Assembly (NCBI GenBank): GCA_021850405.1
Contig: JAJZMA010000110.1
Location: 1-5,435, forward strand
Length of the DNA: 5,435 nucleotides
Source: a bacterium
GTDB taxonomy: Bacteria; Chloroflexota; Dormibacteria; Aeolococcales; Aeolococcaceae
Reading direction: 5' to 3'
Part shown: positions 1 to 5,435 of the stretch, in pieces
Position numbering within the stretch: position 1 is the first letter of the stretch
Layout: each line of letters starts with the position of its first letter
Made by a program: the position numbers and the translations under genes
Notes under the pieces: model-generated
Databases searched by the model: none
Seen by the model: only the letters and a program-made list of their open reading frames with translations
What the model was told of the DNA's origin: nothing

Positions 1-1065
1 TGACATGTCCATGACGGCAGCAGGATGCCCCTCTGCTGCAGACAGGTTCACAAGCCTGCCCTCTGCCAGGACATGCAGTACTCGACCGTCCTTCATCTGC
101 CAGCTCTCCACGTTGGGCCGCGGTGTGGAGACAGAAATACTGTCAGCCTTGACAGCATTGAGGTTGATCTCGTCATTAAAGTGTCCGCTATTGGCGAGAA
201 TCACTCCATCCTTGAACTTGCTGATGTGCTGCCTGTCCACAACGTTGATGTCTCCGGTGAGGGTGACCACTATATCTGCCTTTGGGGCTGCCTCATCCAG
301 GGTCATCACCTGATAGCCGTCCATGGTTGCCTCCAGGGCCCGCAGTGGATCCACCTCGGTGACGATCACATGGGCGCCCATACCATCCGCACGGGAGGCA
401 AGGCCCCTTCCACACCAGCCATAGCCGCACACTACAAAGGTCTTGCCTGCAAGGAGGACGTTGGTCGCACGGATGATCCCGTCCAGGGTGCTCTGCCCGG
501 TGCCGTACCGGTTATCGAACATATGCTTGGTAAGGGCCTCATTGACCGCTATGACCGGGTAGCGCAGGACTGAAGCCCTGTGCATGGAGCGCATACGGAT
601 TACACCGGTAGTAGTCTCTTCAGTGCCTCCGATCACGTCCTCTATGAAGTGTCCCTCTCCCTGGTGCAGTTCTGTGACCAGGTCGGCACCGTCATCCATG
701 GTGATCATGGGCCTGGAGTCCAGAACCGAGCGGATATGACCCTGGTACTGCTCCTGCTCCTCCCCTCGCACTGCAAAGGTGGAGATGCCGTGTTCCTGCA
801 CAAGTGCTGCTGCCACAGGATCCTGGGTGGAGAGTGGATTGCTGGCGCAGAGCGCCACCTCTGCCCCGCCGGCAGCAAGCGTGATCATGAGGTTGGCGGT
901 CTCGGAGGTTACGTGCAGGCAGCCACCAATCCGGATGCCGGCAAGCGGCTTTTTCCGTTCAAAGCGGGCGCGGATAAGGGAGAGCACTGGCATCTCCCTG
1001 GCTGCCCAGGCAATACGGCGCTCCCCATCTGGAGCAAGGGTCAGATCCTTTACGTCAGCAGCCAT
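1..1065 (-). CDS. ahcY: Adenosylhomocysteinase (S-adenosyl-L-homocysteine hydrolase), C-terminus cut off by window edge
   Basis: This cytosolic NAD-dependent enzyme splits S-adenosylhomocysteine into homocysteine and adenosine, relieving product inhibition of methyltransferases. I translated 355 residues from the minus strand with no stop. Family landmarks occur in order: HVTSETANL (about 51-59), TMDDGADL (122-129), [13 protein letters not shown] (146-158), the catalytic K180 and D184-N185 in [15 protein letters not shown], the NAD-binding GYGWCGRG (214-221), NSGHF (292-296) and LAEGRLVNL (333-341). The frame is open to base 1, and the missing tail should be some 60-70 residues. The compact layout is the short form found in archaea and many non-proteobacterial bacteria. 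In methanogens this family can prefer S-inosylhomocysteine, so substrate depends on the host. The ATG at 1065 fits the family N-terminus, but the only ribosome binding site (1083-1088) sits 17 nt away and better suits GTG at 1077 or TTG at 1074; an in-frame TGA lies just upstream. Function is very secure, exact start is not. Confidence 0.96.
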   Translation of the reverse strand, partial: MAADVKDLTLAPDGERRIAWAAREMPVLSLIRARFERKKPLAGIRIGGCLHVTSETANLMITLAAGGAEVALCASNPLSTQDPVAAALVQEHGISTFAVRGEEQEQYQGHIRSVLDSRPMITMDDGADLVTELHQGEGHFIEDVIGGTEETTTGVIRMRSMHRASVLRYPVIAVNEALTKHMFDNRYGTGQSTLDGIIRATNVLLAGKTFVVCGYGWCGRGLASRADGMGAHVIVTEVDPLRALEATMDGYQVMTLDEAAPKADIVVTLTGDINVVDRQHISKFKDGVILANSGHFNDEINLNAVKADSISVSTPRPNVESWQMKDGRVLHVLAEGRLVNLSAAEGHPAAVMDMS

Positions 1066-1082
1066 GGTCTTCAACACAACAA

Positions 1083-1088
1083 CTCCTC
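1083..1088 (-). promoter_or_regulatory. Ribosome binding site of ahcY (GAGGAG), start-deciding
   Basis: GAGGAG on the minus strand is a good Shine-Dalgarno match. It lies 5 nt before an in-frame GTG (1077), 8 nt before an in-frame TTG (1074) and 17 nt before the ATG (1065). The spacing favours one of the non-ATG starts, which would add three or four residues (V-L-K-T or L-K-T) to the protein. The same GAGGAG motif precedes the glycosyltransferase at 1530. Confidence 0.6.
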
Positions 1089-1514
1089 ATAGTCCAGTGC
1101 CTGTGCGCCCTGTTACGCCGACAGGACAACTATCCATAAAACCCCGCGGGACCCAAAAAACAGGAGTGCTTCAAGATAGTGGGCTCCCAGGCTCCATTGT
1201 CCAACATACCCCTGCTCTCCTGTGATGCTCCCTGTTTGGATTGCCATGCATGTCAGGTGCTCAAGGGCGATTAGGGGCAAAAGACGGTGGTATCCGGACC
1301 CCGGCCCAGATCGAGCGTGCGTCCGTCAGGGGCAACTGGAGAGGGGTACCGAATGCGCCTGCTGGGCCCCATGGATGAACCAGCCCTCAGACCCAGGGCA
1401 TGCTCGCAGGGGGCCAACAACAAACCACGATGGATGGCAATCTGGAGTATGATCGCCTCTGGCCAGGTTCGTAGCAGCAAGAACATCGCCTTCAGCTCTA
1501 CCCAGCCACAGAGC
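1089..1514. other. Divergent intergenic region, no gene recognised
   Basis: About 430 bp separate the ahcY ribosome binding site from that of the plus-strand glycosyltransferase. Open frames cross this stretch on both strands, but their translations are rich in R, P, G, S, W and C, lack any family motif and have no good ribosome binding site, so I do not call a gene. The stretch must hold the promoters of both flanking genes. Weak candidates are an A/T-rich TTTTATGG on the minus strand at 1134-1141, which could be an archaeal-type TATA element for ahcY, and TATGAT at 1448-1453 on the plus strand, a possible -10 box without a convincing -35. An 8-bp palindrome CCCGCGGG lies at 1143-1150. Confidence 0.45.
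1107..1127 (-). other. Small hairpin in the ahcY leader
   Basis: On the minus strand GTCCTGT and ACAGGGC can pair as a 7-bp stem (one G-U) around a 7-nt loop, about 19 nt upstream of the GAGGAG ribosome binding site. It could be a modest leader structure affecting mRNA stability or translation. No U-tract follows, so it is not a terminator, and the surrounding sequence does not match the SAH or SAM riboswitch cores as I recall them. It may also be chance. Confidence 0.3.
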
Positions 1515-1521
1515 AGAGGAG
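1515..1521 (+). promoter_or_regulatory. Ribosome binding site that sets the start of the first glycosyltransferase
   Basis: AGAGGAG lies 8 nt before the GTG at 1530. The frame stays open upstream to at least the ATG at 1287, but only this GTG has a properly spaced Shine-Dalgarno sequence, and homology begins just after it. A second in-frame GTG at 1542 has poorer spacing (20 nt). Confidence 0.75.
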
Positions 1522-1529
1522 CAGAAAAA

Positions 1530-2297
1530 GTGGGAATTACCGTGACAGATCCCCCAAAGCAACCGCAGAGGGTACTGCGCAGGGAAGATTTCACCGTGGT
1601 GGTGATGCCCGCCTACAACGCCGAAGGAACCATCCAGAAAACCGTCGAGGCCATTCCCGCAGGCTCATTCGAGCATATTCTCGTCGTGGACGACGCCTCG
1701 GCAGATCACACTGTTGCAGTCGCCAGGGAGATGGGACTTGATGTACGGGTCCACGAACAGAACGGCGGATATGGGGCTAACCAGAAGACCTGCTACCGTG
1801 AGGCGCTAAAACTCGGTGCCACGGTTGTGGCCATGGTGCATCCGGACTACCAGTACGATCCAACGGCAGTACCTGCCCTCACAGCAGCGATAAAGGATGG
1901 AACGGCGGACATGACCTTTGGCTCGCGGTTTGCCAACGGCAGTGACCCGAGAAAGGGGGGAATGCCCCAGTACCGATACTGGGGCAACCGGCTCACCACC
2001 TGGGTAGAAAACCTGATACTTGGCACCCACTTCACCGAGATGCACAGCGGCATGAGGGCCTACAGCAGCGCCGTTCTGGAAGCTGTCGATTTTGAAAGTT
2101 TTTCAGATGATTTTGTGTTTGACACACAGTTCATGGTGGCTGCTCACCGGCTGGGATTCCGGATAGCGGAGGTGCCGATTCCCACACGCTATACGGAAGA
2201 GAGTTCATCGATAGGGATAAGGCGGTCAGTACGTTACGTGGCAGAAAGTGTCAAGGCATGTCTGACAGTGAGGCCGAAAGGGAGTGGCCCTATCTGA
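1530..2297 (+). CDS. Family 2 glycosyltransferase, DPM/DPG-synthase-like, without membrane domain
   Basis: A GT-A fold inverting glycosyltransferase of 255 residues, predicted cytosolic, that should move a sugar from a nucleotide donor to a polyprenyl phosphate or a growing glycan. The GT2 core is clear: FTVVVMPAYNAEGTI (about 21-35), ILVVDDASADHT (50-61) with the donor-binding acidic pair, NGGYGANQKTCYREAL (78-93), VHPDYQYDP (103-111) in the place of the usual DxD, FGSRF (130-134), MPQYRYWGNRLTT (145-157) and the acceptor-side HSGMRAY (172-178) and DDFVFDTQ (193-200). No hydrophobic segment follows, so it lacks the membrane tail of its downstream paralogue. The GTG start was chosen from the ribosome binding site and the start of homology; the frame extends 81 codons further upstream without conserved sequence. 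Donor and acceptor cannot be told from sequence. The nearest functional label is dolichyl-phosphate mannose or glucose synthase-like. The fold assignment is firm, the substrate is not. Confidence 0.9.
   Translation: MGITVTDPPKQPQRVLRREDFTVVVMPAYNAEGTIQKTVEAIPAGSFEHILVVDDASADHTVAVAREMGLDVRVHEQNGGYGANQKTCYREALKLGATVVAMVHPDYQYDPTAVPALTAAIKDGTADMTFGSRFANGSDPRKGGMPQYRYWGNRLTTWVENLILGTHFTEMHSGMRAYSSAVLEAVDFESFSDDFVFDTQFMVAAHRLGFRIAEVPIPTRYTEESSSIGIRRSVRYVAESVKACLTVRPKGSGPI
1963..1986 (+). repeat. Perfect 9-bp inverted repeat inside the first glycosyltransferase gene
   Basis: TGCCCCAGT (1963-1971) and ACTGGGGCA (1978-1986) are perfect reverse complements separated by 6 nt, directly after a run of six G (1955-1960). 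It lies in codons for the conserved MPQYRYWGNR segment, so amino-acid constraint may explain part of it. As RNA it would form a stable stem-loop. No T-run follows, so it is not a terminator. Confidence 0.6.
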
Positions 2298-2521
2298 CGC
2301 TCCAACAGCCCTAGTCCAGAGGGGTCCAGGCATCCCCACCTTGCCCACTATTGCCACGATTGGTGCAAGTAAGAGAGATATCTTCACTCGGTACGCAGGC
2401 GGCACACCGGGTGATTGCTTCCCTGATACACCGTGATGCACCATGAACCATCTTGGTGTTCTCCTTCCAAGTATGTCCTCCCGATGAAACTTTGACTGGC
2501 CATCAAGCATGGGGTCCACCT
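2298..2521. other. Intergenic gap between the two glycosyltransferases, no gene recognised
   Basis: Roughly 220 bp follow the TGA of the first glycosyltransferase before the promoter-like element of the next. All frames contain stops or give unrecognisable peptides. A weak GGGG/CCCC pairing around 2320-2337 lacks a T-run and is not a convincing terminator. The length of the gap and the promoter candidate at its end suggest that the second glycosyltransferase starts its own transcription unit. Confidence 0.4.
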
Positions 2522-2556
2522 CAAGTGTTGACAAGTAGTCCGATATCGTACACTTG
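2522..2556 (+). repeat. 7-bp inverted repeat flanking the promoter candidate (possible operator)
   Basis: CAAGTGT (2522-2528) and ACACTTG (2550-2556) are perfect inverted copies with 21 nt between them. They flank, and at their inner edges overlap, the TTGACA and TACACT boxes, and an 8-bp palindrome CGATATCG (2541-2548) lies inside. Such an arrangement would suit a dimeric regulator that blocks RNA polymerase. Which regulator is unknown. Confidence 0.4.
2528..2554 (+). promoter_or_regulatory. Candidate sigma-70-type promoter for the second glycosyltransferase operon
   Basis: A perfect TTGACA (2528-2533) is followed after 15 nt by TACACT (2549-2554, four of six matches to TATAAT). The spacing is shorter than the usual 16-18. 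Transcription would start near 2561, at or just before the ATG at 2564, giving a leaderless or nearly leaderless message. That agrees with the lack of any ribosome binding site before 2564. If the host is an archaeon this reading fails. Confidence 0.4.
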
Positions 2557-2563
2557 CTTGGCG

Positions 2564-3529
2564 ATGTCCATAGATGCATCTATCGTTCCACTAAGTGCTT
2601 CAGCGGCGGGGGAGCCAACTGTGTCTGTGGTGGTGCCTGTCTATAACAGTGAGGCCACGCTGACAGAGCTGGTCATGCGCCTGACCGCAGTTCTCGACAG
2701 GGTCGCAAGAGCCCACGAGGTCATTCTAGTGGATGATGGCAGCTCCGATGGAAGCTGGTCCGTCATTCTGCAGCTGGAGCAGCAATTCGGAACTCGCGGG
2801 CTCCGTCTTATGCGCAACTATGGACAGCATAATGCGCTTCTCGCTGGCATTCGCGCTGCCAGCTACGACGTCATTGTGACACTCGACGACGACCTCCAGA
2901 ATCCACCCGAAGAGATCCCTGCCCTTCTGGAAGGACTAACGGGGGGGTATAGGGTCGTGTATGGAACTCCCCGAAAAGGACAGTATGCGCCCGGGCGCGG
3001 GGTGGCTACCCTGATTACAAAGATGGTCGTGCGGCACCTTCTTGGATTCAGCGCAATAAAGACGATCAGTTCGTTTCGCGCGTTCCACACAGAACTGCGT
3101 GATGCATTTGCCAGCTATGAGGGGTCTTTTGTCTCCATCGACATTCTGCTCACCTGGGGAACGACGCGTTTTGGCGCAGTGGCCGTGGACCACCACCCGC
3201 GCGCGGTGGGCAAGTCCCAGTATAGCTACGGCAGATTGATCCGCCACACTATCGACATGATCAGCAGTTTCAGCGAGCGCCCACTTCAGTTTGCGAGTTT
3301 TCTTGGCTTATCGGCAGTGGTATTTGGCATCGCAGTGCTTTGCTATGCCCTTGGACACTTTATTTTCTCGCCACATACAGTCGAAGGATTTACGTTCCTT
3401 GCCTCCATTATTGCTATATTCGCAGGAATCCAGCTGTTCGTCCAGGGAATCACTGGTGAATACGTATCTCGCATCCACTTCCGCGTAATGGACAAGCCTA
3501 CCTACGTTTTATGGAGTCGCAAAGAATGA
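2564..3529 (+). CDS. Membrane-anchored family 2 glycosyltransferase (ArnC/GtrB/DPM1-type polyprenyl-phosphate sugar transferase)
   Basis: Predicted to transfer a sugar from a nucleotide donor to a polyprenyl phosphate at the inner face of the membrane, making a lipid-linked sugar for glycan assembly or decoration. It is 321 residues long, close to ArnC. The GT-A core shows PTVSVVVPVYNSE (about 18-30), VILVDDGSSDGS (53-64), the family signature RNYGQHNALLAG (84-95), the metal-binding TLDDDLQNPPEEIP (106-119), SSFRAF (169-174) and KSQYSYGRL (217-225). Two hydrophobic helices follow at about 243-267 and 274-296, then GEYVSRIHFRV, as in GtrB and ArnC. The ATG at 2564 precedes the homology by 18 residues; the frame is open further up to 2453 but that part is not conserved. 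There is no ribosome binding site. Its stop overlaps the next start by four bases (ATGA), so the two genes are translationally coupled. A run of seven G (2941-2947) lies mid-gene. Sugar specificity is unknown. Confidence 0.92.
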   Translation: MSIDASIVPLSASAAGEPTVSVVVPVYNSEATLTELVMRLTAVLDRVARAHEVILVDDGSSDGSWSVILQLEQQFGTRGLRLMRNYGQHNALLAGIRAASYDVIVTLDDDLQNPPEEIPALLEGLTGGYRVVYGTPRKGQYAPGRGVATLITKMVVRHLLGFSAIKTISSFRAFHTELRDAFASYEGSFVSIDILLTWGTTRFGAVAVDHHPRAVGKSQYSYGRLIRHTIDMISSFSERPLQFASFLGLSAVVFGIAVLCYALGHFIFSPHTVEGFTFLASIIAIFAGIQLFVQGITGEYVSRIHFRVMDKPTYVLWSRKE

Positions 3530-4668
3530 CCACAGCCCAAAGAGTGACCATACCGTTTAATCGCCCAAGTACCGCAAAAAGCAGCGTCCCCTACGTAACG
3601 CAGGCGCTGCTATCGGGCAGAACATCCGGGGATGGCCCCTACACGAAGAGGTGCGGCACATACCTGACGACCAGGCTGGGTGCGCCGGCAGCGCTACTCA
3701 CTACCTCGTGTACCGATGCCCTGGAGATGGCGGCGCTGCTCACCCGGATACAGCCAGGCGATGAAGTAATCGTGCCCTCGTTCACTTTCTCGTCAACGGC
3801 AGCGGCGTTTGCATTGTTTGGAGCTACGATTGTTTTTGCGGATGTCCGGGGAGACACGCTAAACATCAACGAGAACGACCTTCCCAATTTGATCACACAA
3901 AAGACGAAGGCTGTGGTGGTAGTTCACTATGCTGGAGTCGGGTGCGAGATGGATACCATCACAGCGCTCTGTCAGGATGCTGGTATCGCGCTCGTAGAAG
4001 ATAATGCGCATGGCCTTTTTGGTCGCTATCGTGGCCGCAATCTTGGCTCATTCGGGGTACTCTCAACGCTAAGTTTCCACGAAACCAAAAATCTGTCCTG
4101 TGGAGAGGGTGGTGCGCTGATTATCAATGACCCTTCGCTGGTAGACCGCGCAGAGATTATTCGTGAAAAGGGTACCAATCGATCACAGTTCTGGCGGGGT
4201 CAGGTTGACAAATACACCTGGGTGGATCACGGGTCAAGCTTTCTTCCTGCCGATTATGTTGCCGCCGCCCTGCTCGCCCAATTTGAAGAGGCCGAGGTTA
4301 TTCAGGCAAAGCGCAAGGCACTTTGGGATCGTTATCGAAGGGACCTCACAGGCTGGGCCACAGCTCAGAATGTCAAGCTTCCCTACGTTCCACCAGACTG
4401 TGAGCAGCCATACCATATGTTCTATCTTCGCTTTCCGTCTGCGTCAACGATGGAAGCTGCGCGCCAGTATCTGGTATCCATGGGCATTCTCGCCGTTACA
4501 CATTACGTGCCATTGCATTCATCGCCCCAGGGTAAGAGGGTCGGGCGCGGTGCATGGCCGCTGGCAGAGGAAGTGAGCGCCACTCTGCTTCGCCTGCCCT
4601 TCTACACAGATATGTCAGATGAAGAAGCCGACACCGTAGTGGCTGAAGTCACATCGCTCACCCTGTGA
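3526..4668 (+). CDS. wecE: dTDP-4-amino-4,6-dideoxygalactose transaminase (WecE/RffA-like, DegT/DnrJ/EryC1/StrS family)
   Basis: A PLP-dependent sugar aminotransferase that converts dTDP-4-keto-6-deoxy-D-glucose to dTDP-4-amino-4,6-dideoxy-D-galactose using glutamate. The 380-residue protein follows E. coli WecE as I recall it almost block by block: IPFNRP near the N-terminus, SGDGPYTKRC (about 34-43), SCTDALEMAALL (61-72), QPGDEVIVPSFTFSSTA (76-92), VHYAGVGCEMDTI (133-145), the cofactor aspartate D159 in VEDNAHG, the PLP lysine K188 in SFHETKN, EGGALIIND, EIIREKGTNRSQFWRGQVDKYTW, YHMFYLRF and LPFY near the end. The string GTNRSQF.RGQVDKYTW is typical of WecE rather than of other DegT enzymes. 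The ATG at 3526 has GGAG at 3513-3516 (9-nt spacing) and overlaps the upstream stop; an in-frame ATG at 3511 would add five residues. No frameshift or missing catalytic residue is visible. A related 4-aminotransferase specificity is possible. Confidence 0.93.
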   Translation: MTTAQRVTIPFNRPSTAKSSVPYVTQALLSGRTSGDGPYTKRCGTYLTTRLGAPAALLTTSCTDALEMAALLTRIQPGDEVIVPSFTFSSTAAAFALFGATIVFADVRGDTLNINENDLPNLITQKTKAVVVVHYAGVGCEMDTITALCQDAGIALVEDNAHGLFGRYRGRNLGSFGVLSTLSFHETKNLSCGEGGALIINDPSLVDRAEIIREKGTNRSQFWRGQVDKYTWVDHGSSFLPADYVAAALLAQFEEAEVIQAKRKALWDRYRRDLTGWATAQNVKLPYVPPDCEQPYHMFYLRFPSASTMEAARQYLVSMGILAVTHYVPLHSSPQGKRVGRGAWPLAEEVSATLLRLPFYTDMSDEEADTVVAEVTSLTL

Positions 4669-4708
4669 CCGATTACTGATTCAGCCGGCGGCAGCAGTAC
4701 CTTTTAAG
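4669..4708. other. Short convergent junction
   Basis: Forty bases separate the stop codons of the aminotransferase and the oppositely oriented acetyltransferase. The stretch has an imperfect GC-rich CAGCCGGCGGC segment and a short AT-rich stretch but no clear stem with T-run, so I do not call a terminator. Confidence 0.4.
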
Positions 4709-5269
4709 TTAAGAAAATGGCACATGCTCGTCTTCCAGTAGCGACAGCACAATCAGGTCCCAGAAGCGCCCATCCATGAAGATGTGCTCCCGAAGAGCGG
4801 TTTCCCGACGGAATCCAGCCTTTTCGTGGAAGGCCACCACTGCAGCATTGGGCTCAGTCACGTACGCATAGACGCGATGCATCCCCAGATGCAGGAAGCA
4901 GTAGTCCAGGACAAGCCTCTCAGCCTCAAGCGCAAGGCCCCTGCCCCGATAACTGTGCTCACCGATAAATATTGGACCAAACTCACATCTTCTGTTCCGG
5001 CGGTCAATCCCCATGATTCCCACGTTGCCAACAGGTATGGCCTGGCTGCCTTCGATTGCCTCAATCATCCACACGCTGCGCGCGTCTCCGGCCCGGACAT
5101 TGGCCATAAAGTCGTGCTGAGTACGTGCGCTTGCCGGGGCAAACTCAATGAAGCCACTGTATACCAGAGGATCACTTCTCCAGGATGCAACAAGTGCGTC
5201 TTCAGTATCATCAATCTCGCGGATACGAATCCTGTCGGACTGCAGCAAAGGCCGCCTAGAAATTCCCAT
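4709..5269 (-). CDS. GNAT-family N-acetyltransferase (RimJ/RimL or PseH/WecD-like)
   Basis: An acetyl-CoA-dependent acetyltransferase of 186 residues, predicted cytosolic. The N-terminal strand LLQSDRIRIREID is typical of the Acetyltransf_3 group. GNVGIMGID (81-89) forms the central strand, and the acetyl-CoA pyrophosphate loop is Y-R-G-R-G-L-A (about 107-113). HRVYAYVTEPNAAVVAFHEKAGF (131-153) is the usual motif B, and LREHIFMDGRFWDLIVLSLLEDE (159-181) closes the domain. The REHIFMDG..WD ending resembles both ribosomal-protein acetyltransferases and PseH-type sugar N-acetyltransferases. Because the neighbour across the convergent junction makes a 4-amino sugar, acetylation of that amine (the role WecD plays) is a reasonable inference but not shown. 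The ATG at 5269 has an AGGGAGGG purine run about 4-5 nt upstream; an in-frame TTG at 5284 would overlap that site, so I prefer the ATG. Confidence 0.85.
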   Translation of the reverse strand: MGISRRPLLQSDRIRIREIDDTEDALVASWRSDPLVYSGFIEFAPASARTQHDFMANVRAGDARSVWMIEAIEGSQAIPVGNVGIMGIDRRNRRCEFGPIFIGEHSYRGRGLALEAERLVLDYCFLHLGMHRVYAYVTEPNAAVVAFHEKAGFRRETALREHIFMDGRFWDLIVLSLLEDEHVPFS

Positions 5270-5307
5270 AGTCCCTCCCTTCAACGCAAGACATCTGGAT
5301 AATCTAC

Positions 5308-5325
5308 CTCATCTGGTGTGATGAG
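5308..5325 (-). repeat. Inverted repeat in the acetyltransferase leader
   Basis: CTCATC and GATGAG are perfect inverted copies around 6 nt, about 39 bp before the ATG at 5269. It could be an operator or a small mRNA hairpin. There is no T-run and no clear promoter boxes around it, and a 6-bp stem can occur by chance. Confidence 0.3.
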
Positions 5326-5350
5326 CGTAGTGTACGGTGTCTTAACAATG

Positions 5351-5435
5351 TCATGCGACCATATCCCTCACCCTAATCTCAAGCAAGTGTGGCTGCTGGG
5401 CTGGCGGGGCCACAGGCCAATTCTCTGCCGATACA
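5351..5435 (-). CDS. Possible C-terminal end of an unidentified gene (27 codons in window)
   Basis: On the minus strand one frame is open from the right edge to a TGA at 5351-5353, ending in HLLEIRVRDMVA. The other two minus frames contain stops within the same stretch. The peptide reads like a protein tail, with charged and hydrophobic residues alternating, but there is no motif. It would be followed by the acetyltransferase 81 bp later in the same direction. It is too short to assign and may be chance. Confidence 0.25.
   Translation of the reverse strand, partial: VSAENWPVAPPAQQPHLLEIRVRDMVA

Noticed and set aside
25..1092. Two plus-strand open frames (25-573 and 580-1092) with long uninterrupted translation
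   Set aside because: They are antisense shadows of ahcY: the minus strand of the same bases gives a full set of adenosylhomocysteinase motifs.
1066..1230. SAH or SAM riboswitch upstream of ahcY
   Set aside because: The expected context made me look, but the conserved cores as I recall them are absent; only one short hairpin is visible. An Infernal search would settle it.
1287..1529. N-terminal extension of the first glycosyltransferase from the ATG at 1287
   Set aside because: The extension is low-complexity-like and unrelated to the family, and a well-spaced AGAGGAG points to the GTG at 1530.
1271..1594. Minus-strand open frame of 107 codons in the intergenic region
   Set aside because: It has no recognisable motif, is rich in R, P, G, C and L, and overlaps the ribosome binding site and N-terminal codons of the glycosyltransferase on the other strand.
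2453..2563. N-terminal extension of the second glycosyltransferase from the ATG at 2453
   Set aside because: It is not conserved in the family and would run through the TTGACA promoter candidate and its inverted repeat; the total length from 2564 matches ArnC.
4669..4708. Bidirectional terminator between the convergent genes
   Set aside because: No stem of useful length followed by a T-run on either strand.
5370..5410. Minus-strand TTGCTT, 17-nt spacer, TATGGT as a promoter for the acetyltransferase
   Set aside because: Only three and four of six matches, and it would lie within the possible upstream gene tail; too weak to list as a feature.

Overview
The window is about 5.4 kb of mid-to-high GC prokaryotic DNA. 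It holds four complete protein-coding genes and one gene cut by the left edge. I see no mobile element, CRISPR array, tRNA or rRNA. The short-form S-adenosylhomocysteine hydrolase (no eukaryote/proteobacteria-type insertion), the mix of GTG and ATG starts, regular AGG and ATA codons and GAGGAG-type ribosome binding sites would fit Chloroflexota (Dehalococcoidia-like) or a methanogenic euryarchaeon. I lean to Chloroflexota, but this rests on recall of family sequences and is not proven.

Layout. (1) From the left edge to about 1065, minus strand: adenosylhomocysteinase (ahcY), lacking only its C-terminal tail, which lies outside the window. (2) About 1066-1529: a divergent intergenic region of roughly 450 bp with the ahcY leader (ribosome binding site, small hairpin) and the upstream region of the next gene. 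(3) 1530-2297, plus strand: a soluble GT-A family 2 glycosyltransferase of the dolichyl-phosphate-mannose/glucose synthase type. (4) 2298-2563: a 266-bp gap ending in a promoter-like element flanked by a 7-bp inverted repeat. (5) 2564-3529, plus strand: a second family 2 glycosyltransferase of the ArnC/GtrB type with two C-terminal membrane segments. (6) 3526-4668, plus strand, overlapping the previous gene by ATGA: a DegT-family aminotransferase that closely matches WecE/RffA. (7) 4709-5269, minus strand and convergent: a GNAT N-acetyltransferase. (8) 5270-5435: its leader and possibly the last codons of another minus-strand gene.

Read together, genes 3, 5, 6 and 7 look like part of a surface-glycan module. 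WecE would convert a dTDP-4-keto-6-deoxyhexose to the 4-amino sugar. The GNAT protein is a candidate for acetylating that amine, as WecD does in enterobacterial common antigen synthesis. The two DPM1-like enzymes would move sugars to a polyprenyl phosphate carrier or onto a growing glycan. ahcY is a housekeeping gene of the methyl cycle and is probably only a neighbour. I found no clearly new system. The points most worth checking are the operator-like repeat at the second glycosyltransferase promoter, a strong hairpin inside the first glycosyltransferase, and the possible amino-sugar acetylation pair.
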